Assembly (NCBI GenBank): GCA_032622095.1
Contig: CP136063.1
Span: forward strand, 278,309,426 to 278,373,425
DNA length: 64,000 nt
Reading direction: 5' to 3'
Source: Siphonodentalium dalli
Taxonomy: Eukaryota; Mollusca; Scaphopoda; Gadilida; Siphonodentaliidae
Shown here: positions 46,185-56,727 of the stretch, in pieces
Numbering within the stretch: position 1 is the stretch's first letter
How the letters are laid out: each line of letters starts with the position of its first letter
Position numbers and translations under genes: made by a program
Notes under the pieces: generated by a model
Database searches by the model: none
What the model saw: only the letters and a program-made list of their open reading frames with translations
Told to the model about the DNA's origin: nothing

Positions 46185-46235
46185 ACAGGGCCCTTCTGTT
46201 GGGTAAAGGTTTAACAGCCACTTGATTGTTCTTAA

Positions 46236-46702
46236 AGGCAAGGATGGCCTTTATTGTAGGTTATAATTTCTAAATAAAAGTTACCAAATTTATGAAAATT
46301 TCCTCCAGAATATACTATTTGAAGTAAGGTATATAATGATAGTATAGATGCCATATTATCCGCAAAACACACTTGGTGTGAGCCGATCATTTGTTTATAT
46401 ACAACACATACAGAATGTGCGATAAGCAAAACACTAAACACCGTTTTTTGAGAGAATGGCGAAATCTTGAGTGGCGAGTTCTATACCGGTATGTTGTAAA
46501 CAATATGGTAGCAGTTTTAACCAATGTTCGATAGTGGGGTCTCCTCGATGTTGAATGTTTCTTTGCGTACTCTGTTTAAGACTGTTTTATCGCTATATCG
46601 ATGCAGAAGTTCTTCGTTCGGTGTATGAAACTTTTACTCTGAGAAAACAAAATTCAATGATCGTAACTATATGTTATCAGGGTGAGTTTTTAATTAGTTT
46701 AA
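46236..46702. other. Unassigned AT-rich DNA
   Basis: No gene recognised; frames at 46232-46441 and 46555-46770 have no family signature. Confidence 0.4.
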
Positions 46703-47160
46703 AGATGCATAGTCCGATAAAGTGCCCCTCAGTTACTATTTATTTGGTTTCTGGGGTAAAATATATTTGATTCGAGTCGAGTAAACCCTCCTATCAAAGC
46801 TTAGAGTTATTAGATATCGATTTTGAAGTCTATTATTTTTCACCATTGAGACTTAATAGTGACCCACGAAAAAGTCGACGAGCCGTCGATCTCGGACCAA
46901 ATTGCGGACGAAGATGGATAACTCTAAAATCAAGAGGCTTTATGTTGATAATAAGGCCAAATTTTGTCAAACAACATGTTGAAAAATAACAAGTTTCGGG
47001 CAATTTTATGCTATATATAGTTGACAGTGGTTAGCATTATTTTTGGGCAATTAATCGATTCTGATAACTGAAGCGGCATTTCTAAAAAATATTGTTGTTG
47101 CTGTTGTTGTTGTTGTTGGAATCTGATTATATGGGGACCATCGAATCGGATTGAGTACCT
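46703..47160 (+). mobile_element. TTAA-MITE family A, complete copy
   Basis: Ends AGATGCATAGTCCGAT and, inverted, AGGTACTCAATCCGAT, with TTAA at both borders (46699-46702 and 47161-47164). It contains GATTCGAGTCGAG, GATGGATAACTCTAAAATCA and a GTT/TTG microsatellite near 47093-47118. Other copies are at 6686, 8449 (inverted) and 26782-28616 (inverted, interrupted). Confidence 0.75.
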
Positions 47161-47314
47161 TTAACGAAGACGTCGCACCTGCGTTTCGAGGTTATAAGCA
47201 ACTAAATAATTGAAATTATGCCCCTTGGCATTATTTTGTGTAGGGAAACTTGAGTCAGCATAAAAATAATACCAGCAGCTGAATCATGGTGTATAATATC
47301 TTCGGTTGTCTATT

Positions 47315-47394
47315 GTGAAAGAAAAAAGAAATTCATAGGCTATGTTAATTCTTCGGCCATTTATGTGGGGATTGTTCGTCAAGTGTCTAGGTTT
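47315..47394 (+). repeat. Short direct repeat, copy 1
   Basis: TCTATTGTGAAAGAAAAAAG to GGATTGTTCGTCAAGTGTCT recurs at 47695-47775 with one or two changes, about 380 bp away. The second copy lies inside the LINE-like frame on the other strand, so copy 1 is probably a fragment of the same element. Confidence 0.75.
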
Positions 47395-47426
47395 TTTTTA
47401 ATTTTTTTTTCACGCTTATATATACT

Positions 47427-47984
47427 TTATTGACCTCCCGTGATTATCCCTTTAACCATAGTACACATTGGGAAGAGGAAAACGGCAGTGTCAATAACAA
47501 TTGCGTCTCGGTGTAGCGCAATAACACTTGTCATTAGAATATTGTTGCTGCCGAGAATGAAAGCTTGTAGTGCTGTTTCAGTGAGTCTATCCATAAACAA
47601 GAAAGTTTCCGTTCCGTAAGTGTTCACAATGTGTTCCCAATATCGATATCGCATAGAGTGTATAGTCGTTGCATTGCACGAGAACAATACATGGTCTATT
47701 GTGAAAGAAAAAAGAAATTCATAGGCTATGTTAATTCTTCGGCCATTTATGTGGGGATTGTTCGTCAAGCGTCTACGTTGGTCGCCAAATTTGGTATGAG
47801 GTGGGGGTATTTTTCTATACTGAATTTTTTTGCACAAAAGGAGGTAGTTGTGAAAATGCCAATTTATTTCCAGGAATAAGTATGGTAAGGCACCATTTCT
47901 TTTTTGACAACTTATGTCCAACGTGGAGTTCAAAACGCCAAAATATTTAAAGTTTGGCTCAGTACCGTAATGTATCGTGGGCAT
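47427..47984 (-). pseudogene. LINE reverse-transcriptase C-terminal fragment
   Basis: A 185-residue minus-strand frame. Its second half, FSFTIDHVLFSCNATTIHSM followed by RYRYWEHIVNTYG and FLFMDRLTETALQAFILGSN, resembles the tail of animal LINE polyproteins after the Cys/His motif, where ...DHVLF-x-C is common. The first Cys pair and the whole reverse-transcriptase core are missing, and the N-terminal half is not recognised. It is probably a 5'-truncated relic. The assignment rests on motif memory only. Confidence 0.5.
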
Positions 47985-48049
47985 GGCTTAACCCTAACAC
48001 TTTCGCCAATGGGAAATAATTAGTTGATTGGTAATCCCCCGGCTGGACA

Positions 48050-48689
48050 GGGGGGGGGGGGGGGGGGTCGGAAAAAAAATTCAGGCACGTATGGCATTTT
48101 TTCCCTTTCGATCATTTTTTGTACCCACCCACCCCCACCGCCAATTTTTTTTCCGTTTTCGGCAGTTTTTTCCGACCATTTTTGGACACCCACCCCCCTT
48201 TTAACACTAAAACAGAGATTTGCGGGGGGGGGGGGGGGAATTCACTGTAAACAGCTGTATATGAATTTCTGTGCATACTATTTATCATGGATGTTAACAT
48301 GGACATGGCTGCCAGCGGCCATCTTGGATTTCAAAATTTTAACACTAAAACAGAGATTTGCGGGGGGGGGGAATTCACTGTAAACAGCTGTATATGAATT
48401 TCTGTGCATACTATTTATCATGGATGTTAACATGGACATGGCTGCCAGCGGCCTTCTTGGATTTCAAAATTTGCAACAAAATACAACACGATAACTGCCA
48501 CGATTACCAGTTAGAATTACATTATTTCTCTCATTCAAAGTGGTTTTGAAGCCCAACTCATTGCCAAAACACTAAAAAACAAGCAGGAATTTTTTTTTTA
48601 GTTGCGGAAAAAATTGCTGGTTGGTGGCTTTGACCACCCACCCACCCCGGCATACGTGCCGGAAGAAATTTTTTCACCCCCCCCCCCCC
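48050..48689. mobile_element. G/C-tract terminal-inverted-repeat element
   Basis: The left end is a G-run (48050-48067) then GGAAAAAAAATTCAGGCACG; the right end is the inverse, GGCATACGTGCCGGAAGAAA then a C-run (48677-48689). Inside, a 138-bp unit is tandemly duplicated (48199-48336 and 48337-48468), each with TTAACACTAAAACAGAGATT and a long G-run. An inverted relative lies at 59769-60240. Frames across the G/C runs are artefacts. Confidence 0.7.
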
Positions 48690-48926
48690 TGGGCTGGAGC
48701 CATATACTAAAAATAGATGCTATAGTTCTCAACTCTGACCTCCGGTAACCAATGGTGATTCTCCGAGAGCAAGTGGTTATAATTATGTACATCGATTAAC
48801 TTACTTTCATTTGCCGATGATAGCACGCTTTACATTTCCAGTCATCATGATGACAGGAAACAATTAAACAAATCATCAACTGCTGAAGTAAAAAAAAAAA
48901 ACATTGATTAATAAGTGAGATCACTA
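48690..48926. other. Unassigned DNA
   Basis: Holds a phrase related to the 20965-21065 inverted repeat (AGTGGTTATAATTATGTAC) and an A-run at 48890. No gene. Confidence 0.4.
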
Positions 48927-49156
48927 AGTCGCAGCCATATTAAATTAATCCAGCCACCGTTCCGCGGTTTAAGTGCTACAGATCAAAGCTCTGGAGGTGC
49001 ATTCAATGGCATTCATAAATATTCAAAAGCTCCACATATGAAATTCATGAATATTCAAAACTCCATATATGGAATGCACCTCCAGGACACTTTGACCTGT
49101 AGCACTTAAACCACGGAACGGGGCTGGGCGCTGGAAGAATTCAATATGGCAGCGAC
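48927..49156. mobile_element. 230-bp hairpin MITE
   Basis: AGTCGCAGCCATATT, CCGCGGTTTAAGTGCTACAG and TGGAGGTGCATTC on the left are mirrored by GAATGCACCTCCA, CTGTAGCACTTAAACCACGG and AATATGGCAGCGACT on the right. Arms are about 80 bp each. CACTA/CACTG-like words lie just outside (48924; 49154 inverted). No target duplication is certain. Confidence 0.8.
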
Positions 49157-51330
49157 TCAGTGACAGGACTTATTATGATGCAATTTGACAGATATAATGT
49201 TATAATCTACCCAAATCAATCGCATATTTTAATCCAAGTCGGCACTCTATTCCTATATTTAATGATAATTATGAAGCGACTTCGGTGTATGAGTCAATAT
49301 CAATTTTGGTCAAAATGTATGTCCTCGGTGGACTATTGTTTCCAGTGTGCATCTCCATCGCTGTCATAACATGCACACACATACAAGCGTGATGTTCGAG
49401 TATATATGTATGTAATGGGCTCATTCATGGCCAGATTTGACCAAAATGGCCTGTCCCCAGGAAAATTTTACAGGCTAAAATCGAAATTTCGATATATTAA
49501 CTACATGCCACCGAGAAAATCCTCTGGCATATCATTAGTTTAGTTCTTGATATGAACTACTGTCACATATACACCACCCAAGATTTAACTTAACTAAGTG
49601 AAAATTGCTCAGAAACTTTGTACCTCAGCATTTTGTCTCTCATGTAACGAAGTGCTATTTACTTGACATAATGGCGTATCCCTGATATTTATAATCTCCG
49701 TATTTTGTGCTCCGTGACGCTGTGTACGTCACAATATCGGAAACGCATGTCGTCTGAATCAAAAAACAACTTGCGGTAACACAATTATATAATAAGTAGG
49801 TTGACCCCCGGCCCTCGCGTACTTTTCAAAGTCGTCTTTTAAATAACGCATGTTTGTTCGCTATAACATATGTATAATTATATTTCAAATAAATGTTTCC
49901 GAAGCCACTGTGGTGTATTTTATACTTCCCTATTTTCGCCATACTGGAGAGAGAACTCATTGAATGCCGTGACCAGAATGGTCTGTACATCTCTACTGTA
50001 ACGTTCTGTGTTGTAACAGGCCAAAACGTTACAGGAGAGACCAATACTGTAACGAAAGGGGAAGGCTGATGTTTACAGAGGCTGTTTGTGCGTGAACACA
50101 CGCAACACCAAGCTGAAATATCTAGAGGGTGTAACTGGGGTCTTGTTCTTCTTTCAGATTACAAAATGTGTTTGATTTGGAAAATATTATCATTTTCGTG
50201 CGTCAATGTTTTGAATTTTCGTTACATGAAAGATATGTTTATGTTACATTAAAGATGTTCTTATGTGGTAAGTCAATTTTGCATTTCATGTGATTGTTAT
50301 GAAACCATGATAGCCGGGAGAAAACATCAATTATAACGAGACTGTTACTTTTTATTAGTTATTCCTTCGGTTGCAACATGATTCCGTGTACGATCTAACT
50401 CAACTCGAGTGGCCGTTACAGTAAATACAACAATTGTTATCCAGAGGACATGCCTGTGGCATTTAATCATTTTTTTTCTTTTCTTTGCCGCGGAAATATA
50501 TCATACGATATACATAATATTTAATTGGTTATGTTTGTCTTTCAACTCGAAATATTTTTCTGGTTTGGATAATAGTAACCTTTCTAGTGTTAAATTTGGG
50601 AAATTAGTGTTACACGAGGGATATATGTATGTTATAGTAAGGATATTGATACGTTGTGGGTTGATTATGCGTTAGGGGGACGTCTTTTAAACAATATGAC
50701 CATGGGGTAAAATGTATTATAATGAGTTCGCTAAGTTATAATAATCACGCGTGCCAATTCCTTCACGATATCATGTACGCTCTTCTGAAAGCATGTGTCC
50801 GTTACATTAAATACATCCAATGCCATGTGTACGATCTGCCTGAGTTTCCTGATGCCTTAAAGTTTCCAATGTGCCGGGAAATATATCACATGATGTGCCA
50901 ATGATTGAGCAATACTTTATTTATCATTCACCTAGCAATAGTTCTCTGATTTTAAAAATATTACGTTTTCTAGCGTTGAGGTTTTGGCTTTATTGTTACA
51001 CGAAAGATATTGTTGTTAGGTTAAGTATGTTCGTGTATGTTATGTCGATATTTTGTTTCAGGGACGGCTTCCGAACTACGACAATAGGAAGTAAATATAT
51101 ATTATAATGCTTTTAATTAGTTATATTAGTCGTGTGTGTTCATTGTGTGCACGATCGAACACAACTTGAGTGGTTGTTACAGAAATACAGCCAGTGTTAT
51201 TGGAAGTACATGTTCTTGTAAAGTGTTACAACATATTGTCCCATTTAGTAATGAATTGTGTCACGATGTAGCAAAGACATAACTGATCAACAATATATAT
51301 GTTTACACAGTACAGTGCAAATAAAGGTGA
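49157..51330. repeat. Degenerate ~375-bp tandem region upstream of the SH3-like locus
   Basis: From about 50340 the phrases GTGTACGATCTAACTCAACT, GTTACAGTAAATACAACA, CGGGAAATATATCA-like and AAATGTATTATAATGAG-like recur in the same order near 50760-51110 and again from 51130. That is two and a half degenerate units. The word GTTAC/GTAAC is frequent throughout 49990-51220. No gene is supported; frames at 50409, 50722 and 50871 are by-products. Confidence 0.5.
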
Positions 51331-51363
51331 TTCAAGTTAGGTCATAGGCAGAATAACAGAACA

Positions 51364-53075
51364 TTGAAAACAGTTAGCGGAACTATGAGGATTCATCAAT
51401 TGAAGTCGGTTACACCACTGAACATTTCTTTCAGAGATACTAGCTGTGAATGTGACAGTGAGAGTGGTATTTGTAAGGGTCATGCATTTAAAACTGCTAA
51501 TTTTGAAAGCCAGGTGAGCGAGACAGGTGGTAAAGGGGAACAGGATGCAGAAGTGTATGTTAAAGATAGGGGTGAATCAGTAAGAGTTGCGCCTTGCGTT
51601 GAAGTTATTTGTGAGAACGTAGTTCCGAATACGAGATATGTGATTGATGAGAGCGACAAAGTTGCCGAGAATGTAGTTGTGCAAGTTGCAAAGAAATTCG
51701 AAAAGCGTATTGTGGCTCGGAGGAATGTGAAACGGTGTGTAAAGAGAACAAGTAATGTGAGAGGTGAAGGCATATGTGATGGAAGTAGGATTGGAAGGGG
51801 TGAGGAGATACGCGAAGAGGTTGAGCAAGGTGGTAGCGTGGTTAATAGATGTTGTGAGTCGAGCCGTGTGCTGGTAGATGTGGGGATTGAGGGTGAGAAG
51901 ATGGAGGTTGAGGAACGAGGTAGCGTGGTTAATGAATGTTGTGAGTCGAGTGGTGTGTTGGTAGATGTGGCTGTGAGGGATCGGGAGATATGTGAGGAGA
52001 TAGGTGATGAGATAGTGGTTGAACAAGGTGGTAGCGTGGTTAATGAATTTTGTGAGTCGAGTGGTTAGCTGGTAGATGCGGTTGTGAGAGATCGGGAGAT
52101 ATGCGAGGAGACATGTGAGGAGATAGTGGTTGTACAAGGTGGTAGCGTGGTTAATGAATGTTGTGAGTCGAGCGGTGTTATGGTAGATGTGGTTGTGGGG
52201 AGTCGGGATATATGTGAGGATATATGTGAGGAGATGGAGGTTGAGAAATGTGGTAGCGTGGTTAATGCATGTTGTGAGTCGAGCGATGTGGTCGTTGAGG
52301 GTGAGGAGATATGCACGATTGCGGAGGCAGATCCAGTTTGTAGCGAGATTAGCGCGTTTGAGTTTTATGTTGCAGCGGAAGTGGTTGTGGGTGGTGAGGA
52401 GATATGTGAGGAGGTGGAGGTCGAGCAAGGTAGCGTGATCAGTGAAAGTTGTGAGCAGAATGGTGTGCGCGTCGATGTGACTGTTGTTGATGAGGACATA
52501 GTTGATGGAAGCTGGGTTGAACACGATTATTGCAAGAATTATGAATCGAGCATGCACCAAGGTTCACATGTAGATGTTGCCGCGGAAATACGGGGCGAGC
52601 AGATATGTAAGAAGACGGTGGTTGAACAAGGTGGTAGCGTGGTTAATGAATGCGGCGTGCAGGATGCGGGTGTAGTTTTTGGAGATGGGGAGATATGTGA
52701 GGAGATGAAGGCTGAGAAAGGTATAGAGGCGTGGTTGTAGAGGTAGGTCCGATGAGTGAGTGTTGTGCGAATGGAAAGGCAGATAGCATTATTCCTGGTG
52801 TGAATAAGTACGTATTGGTTGAGTATCAGAAATCCATATACCCTGGTATTGTAGAAGAAATGTCTGAGCGTGAATTGTTTGTTAAATGCATGAAGCGTGT
52901 TGGTGTTAAATATTCTAACTGCTTTTGCTGGCCGAAAAAATGTAATGACATTTCTTGGTATAATTATGATGAAGTGATCTCGTTTATTCCAGATCCACAA
53001 CTGATCGAGGGGTCTCATTCACATTTCGCTGTTGGGGAATGTGTGTGGGACTCGGCGATGAGTAAACTGTTTTAA
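51364..53075 (+). pseudogene. Transposon-derived gene remnant: Cys/His motif, repeat array, SH3-like domain
   Basis: One frame runs from 51331, with the first ATG at 51385, to 52740 apart from a single TAG at 52066-52068. The reading then continues one frame over, 52731-53075. N-terminal: SGTMRIHQLKS and FRDTSCECDSESGICKGHAF, a C-x-C-x8-C-x2-H motif. Middle: about seven copies of a 35-40 residue unit around EICEE...VEQGGSVVNECCESSGVLVDV. C-terminal (52780-53010): NKYVLVEYQKSIYPGIVEEM then CFCWPKKCNDISWYNYDEVI. In many invertebrate transposon-derived proteins a Cys motif directly precedes such a VLV-x-Y...YPG-x-V...WP small barrel. The repeat array here splits the two. It is probably the last exon of a longer gene; no upstream exon was found. 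Function is unknown. It is called a pseudogene because of the stop and the shift, but sequencing error in a repeat is possible. Confidence 0.5.
51790..52700 (+). repeat. Coding minisatellite, ~110-120 bp unit
   Basis: GGTGGTAGCGTGGTTAATGA, then TGTTGTGAGTCGAGC, then GGAGATATGTGAGGAG recur about seven times with length steps that are mostly multiples of three. This keeps one sense frame open and also leaves a 327-codon antisense frame (51577-52560). Confidence 0.85.
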
Positions 53076-53126
53076 AAGTTATCATTACTTCACCTCACTA
53101 ATATACTTTGTTATGTGTGAATATAA

Positions 53127-53180
53127 TCACAGGTCCCCAGAACAAAAATTGTGGTCAGTTGTTGTTCTGGCGACCTGTGA
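53127..53180 (+). other. Stem-loop after the SH3-like frame
   Basis: TCACAGGTCCCCAGAACAA pairs with TTGTTCTGGCGACCTGTGA (two mismatches) around a 16-base loop, about 50 bp after the stop codon. GTGAATATAAT occurs on both sides as a direct repeat. It could be an RNA 3' structure or a tiny MITE. Confidence 0.6.
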
Positions 53181-54962
53181 ATATAATGAAGGTGTAATTC
53201 ATGCTTGTAATGATGAATTCGAGCAACGTGCATCGGGATAGCTTATCTAACACCAGGAACATGTACTTATATTTATGAAACACGGACATGCACTTGTTTT
53301 AATTTATCTCAACCGAGCACAAAGCTAAACGAGACAGGTATATACGAAAGGGATTCAAATATACAATGTATGCTAATTTACATGTATCCGGATAATCCCA
53401 TAGCATATCCCTGCCGTACGTTACTCGAATATATCACAATAGTTTAACCTACACACAATATTCTTTATCCTTACATATTGTCCATTATGCGGGCACCTCT
53501 TCACCACATAGTTGTATTATATTTAAACACAAACGAATGTTAGTGTACGTTCATATTATTTCATCTGACAAAGCAAGGGATAGAGTGTTCACCCGACTAT
53601 AACCAATGTATATCGTGTAACGACAATTTATTTACTATAGCACAAGACACGATGGTATTCAGTTAACAATATTCGTTATACCATATGTGTACTAAATGTG
53701 TAAAAAAAAACAGTGGGGAATTTATTATGAAAAGAAATTCCACAAATTGAACCTCGTTTTATATAATAGCCTGTATATATGCTATGCGCCTTTTTTTGTC
53801 AATCGTGTAATCTTTACTGTAACGCACATCATATATTGATATAGAAATACGCGTCAGAAAACATCATTAAGTATTTGGGACATGAATTCTCGCGAGACTC
53901 GCCATAATATTGAATTTGTACTGATGCCAGTAAATGATTATGATACCTATATGTATACAAATGACATTTCGCATATGACTGTGTCAGTTGTGTAACGTTG
54001 TGGTCCTTACTGTAACAACGCCTATTCCTACATCGTATACTAAACGTCAGATATTCTGATTGTGTAGTTCGTCGCTGTATTTTCTTTATGAATAACAGGT
54101 TTTATCATCTTGTTAGCATATTTCGTAACTCTGGATTTCGACATATTTATCAGATATTGTCCACCCCGTAACAAATATGTGTCTTTCGTGTTGCGCTGAA
54201 GTCCGTCGTGTAACACATATTATGTTTTCATCTATAAATGAAACGTTATATATTTCAATTCCAGTTTTGTTCAATATTTGGTGGACAAGGAGTGTCCAAT
54301 TCAATATTATGTTAGAAAGTGTGTGACATTTGATTATCTTGATTTAATAAAGTTTAATGTTGTGTTGAAATTAAATTTTTCTGAGAAAAACGTGTTCCAT
54401 TGTGGCCCCCATTGAAAACCAGCTATACAAAGGGTAAATGTTTTCTCGATCTATGCATAACCGGTCAATACTCAATTCGGATAAAAAAGTACTCCAATAT
54501 CTCTATTCTGAAAAATGATATACCAGATGACAATACTGTTACAGAAGAGACATAATTTCCAGACATCCACCATTCATAGCATCATAAAATATCAGTGCTG
54601 GATGTTTAAGCTCGAACTTCAGTCGTTTCTTCCAATTCAATAGCTATATATCTCGAAATGAAAACAACTTTCCCCATTATCGGAACTAGAAAAATGTCAT
54701 GTGGCATATCTGTAATTTTGACCAAAATTGATATTGACTCGTATACAAAATACGCTGATGCCGGTCAACGGTCAGTATTCTCATTGGGTGCTCGCCAATA
54801 GGTCATTGAGTTAATTTTCAATGCAAAAATAAATTGAAATTATTGCTGAAATAAAGGAATAGAGTGGCGATTTGGATTAAAATATGCGATTGGTTTGTGT
54901 AGACTAACATAAGATAGTTCGATACATGAAGAACTTTTGTACAAAAAGTGGATGTTGTATCG
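53181..54962. other. Unassigned AT-rich DNA
   Basis: GTGTAACG/TGTAAC words recur (53619, 53818, 53992, 54014, 54168, 54210) as in the 50-51 kb region. TTTTGACCAAAATTGATATTGACTC at 54717-54741 is the exact inverse of 49291-49315. No gene is supported. Confidence 0.45.
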
Positions 54963-55086
54963 CTTATTATTTCGCCCTCCGGGTGTATACTAATGTAGAG
55001 TTTCTTATTATTTCGCCCTCCGGGTGTATACTAATGTAGAGATTCTTATTATTTCGCCCTCCGGGTGTATACTAATGTAGAGTTTC
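54963..55086 (+). repeat. Three perfect-phase 41-bp tandem units
   Basis: CTTATTATTTCGCCCTCCGG followed by GTGTATACTAATGTAGAGTTT repeats at 54963, 55004 and 55045 with only one substitution visible, so it is a young minisatellite. Confidence 0.9.
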
Positions 55087-55188
55087 TTGGTTTCGTAGTG
55101 CGGCACCCAGCCCGAGTCCGGTAAAAGGTGTAGTTGGGAATTTCAATTTCGTTTATTGTCGTTTTCATTATTTATTTCATGCAGCGGG

Positions 55189-55290
55189 CGTCTCTCGGTA
55201 AACGCTTGATTGACACATGGCTTGTTATTTTCATGCAAAGCGTCTCTCGGTAAACGCTTGATTGACACATGGCTTGTTATTTTCATGCAA
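55189..55290 (+). repeat. Two 51-bp tandem units
   Basis: GCGTCTCTCGGTAAACGCTT to TTATTTTCATGCAAA occurs at 55189 and 55240, apparently identical. Confidence 0.9.
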
Positions 55291-55627
55291 AGAAGTGCGA
55301 GGCGATTAATTCTAACGGGAATTCGCGCGTTATCCATTAGCGCGCAGCCCGTTATGTGTTTCTATTGTTCTTTAACCTTCTTTGTTGCATTGTTATTTCA
55401 ACATCTTTCGTTTATTTTCACGTGACTTAAATCGGAATGCTATCTACTGTTATACTGCACGGGGATTTGACGATTGTATAAGTAATTTGAAAACATGAAT
55501 CGTACTAGGTGTTTGTTTATATCGGTGTTTAACATGCTATTTAATATCGTTTAGTGAACTTTTTCATTTAGTTATAAGCGACAAATATCGGCATGTTATA
55601 TTCTAAATGAATTGGGATTCTAAACAT
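55291..55627. other. Unassigned DNA
   Basis: No gene or known repeat recognised. Confidence 0.4.
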
Positions 55628-56727
55628 CATTAGCTCAACTTTATTTTGCAAAGGTTGAGCTATTGCCATGGCTTGGTATCCGTCGTCCGTGTGTGTGCGT
55701 GTGTGTGTGCGTGTGATTCGTCAACAATTTCCTTTCGCACGGGCTACAGTCGTACCTTTGGTCGGATCATTATAAAATTTGTCATAGCTGTTGACAATGA
55801 TATGCATATGATATGCATATTGGAAGGAGTCATTTTGGGGTCATTCGGAGAAAAAAAACATGGCCGCCAGTGGCCATCTTGGATTTCAAAATTCAATCCA
55901 TTAACACGGGCTACAGGTCGTAGTCTTCATCTGATCATAATGAAATTTGTTATGGGTGTTAATATTGACATGTAGATGGGAACGAGTAATTTTGGGGTCG
56001 ATCAGCCATAAAACATGGCCGCCGGCAGCCATCTTGGATTTGACACTTTGCATGACTAAATTGTTTGGCACGGGCTACATGTCATACCTTTGGTCGGATC
56101 ATAATGAAATTTGTCATGGGTGTTAACAATGACATGTAGATGGGAACCAGTCATTTTGGCACGGGCTACAGGTTATACCTTTGGTCGGATCATTGTGAAA
56201 TTTGTCATGGGCATTGACATTGGATATTTTCAAAATTCAATCCATTAGCATGGGCTACAGGCCGGAGTGTTCGTCTGATCATCATGAAATTTGTTGTTGA
56301 TGTTAACATTGACATGTCAATGGGAACGAGTAATTTTGAGGTAATTCGGCAAAAAAACATGGCTGCCAGCAGCCATCTTGGATTTCAAAATTCAATCCAT
56401 TAGCACGGGCTACAGGCCGGAGTGTTCGTCTGATCATCATGAAATTTGTCATTTATGTTAACGAGTCATTTTGGGGTCAATCGGCCAAAAAAAATATGGT
56501 CGCCAGCAGCCATCTAGGATTTACTCTTTGCATGACTAAATCATTTGTTACAGGCTACAGGTCGTACCATTGGTATGATCATCATGAAATTTGTCATGGA
56601 AGTTAATATTGACATGTAGATGGGAACGAGTCATGTTGTGGTCATTCGGCCGTAAAACATGACCGGCTGCAGCCATCTTGGAGTCTATTCTTTGCATGAC
56701 TAAATCCTTTGGCACGGGCTACAGGTC

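Larger units (their letters stand above)
45820..46209. mobile_element. 390-bp terminal-inverted-repeat element with double palindrome
   Basis: The ends are CCTTTACCCAACA and its exact inverse TGTTGGGTAAAGG. TTTAAC is duplicated on both sides (45814-45819 and 46210-46215), and up to 8 bp could be counted if the terminal bases are shared. The empty site is preserved in repeat C copy 1. No coding content. Confidence 0.85.
45347..46235 (+). repeat. Direct repeat C, copy 2, interrupted by an insertion
   Basis: Matches 44276-44774 up to TTTATTGGTTTAAC (45819) and resumes at 46210 with TTTAACAGCCACTTGATTGT. The 390-bp gap is the element at 45820-46209, so copy 1 gives the empty site. Confidence 0.85.

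Noticed and set aside
44276-46235. Repeat C copies as LTRs of a small retrotransposon
   Set aside because: No TG...CA ends, no primer-binding site or polypurine tract; the DNA between them is a TTAA-flanked MITE.
47631-47879. Plus-strand ORF opposite the LINE fragment
   Set aside because: It overlaps the minus-strand frame that shows the LINE tail motif and part of it is a short direct repeat.
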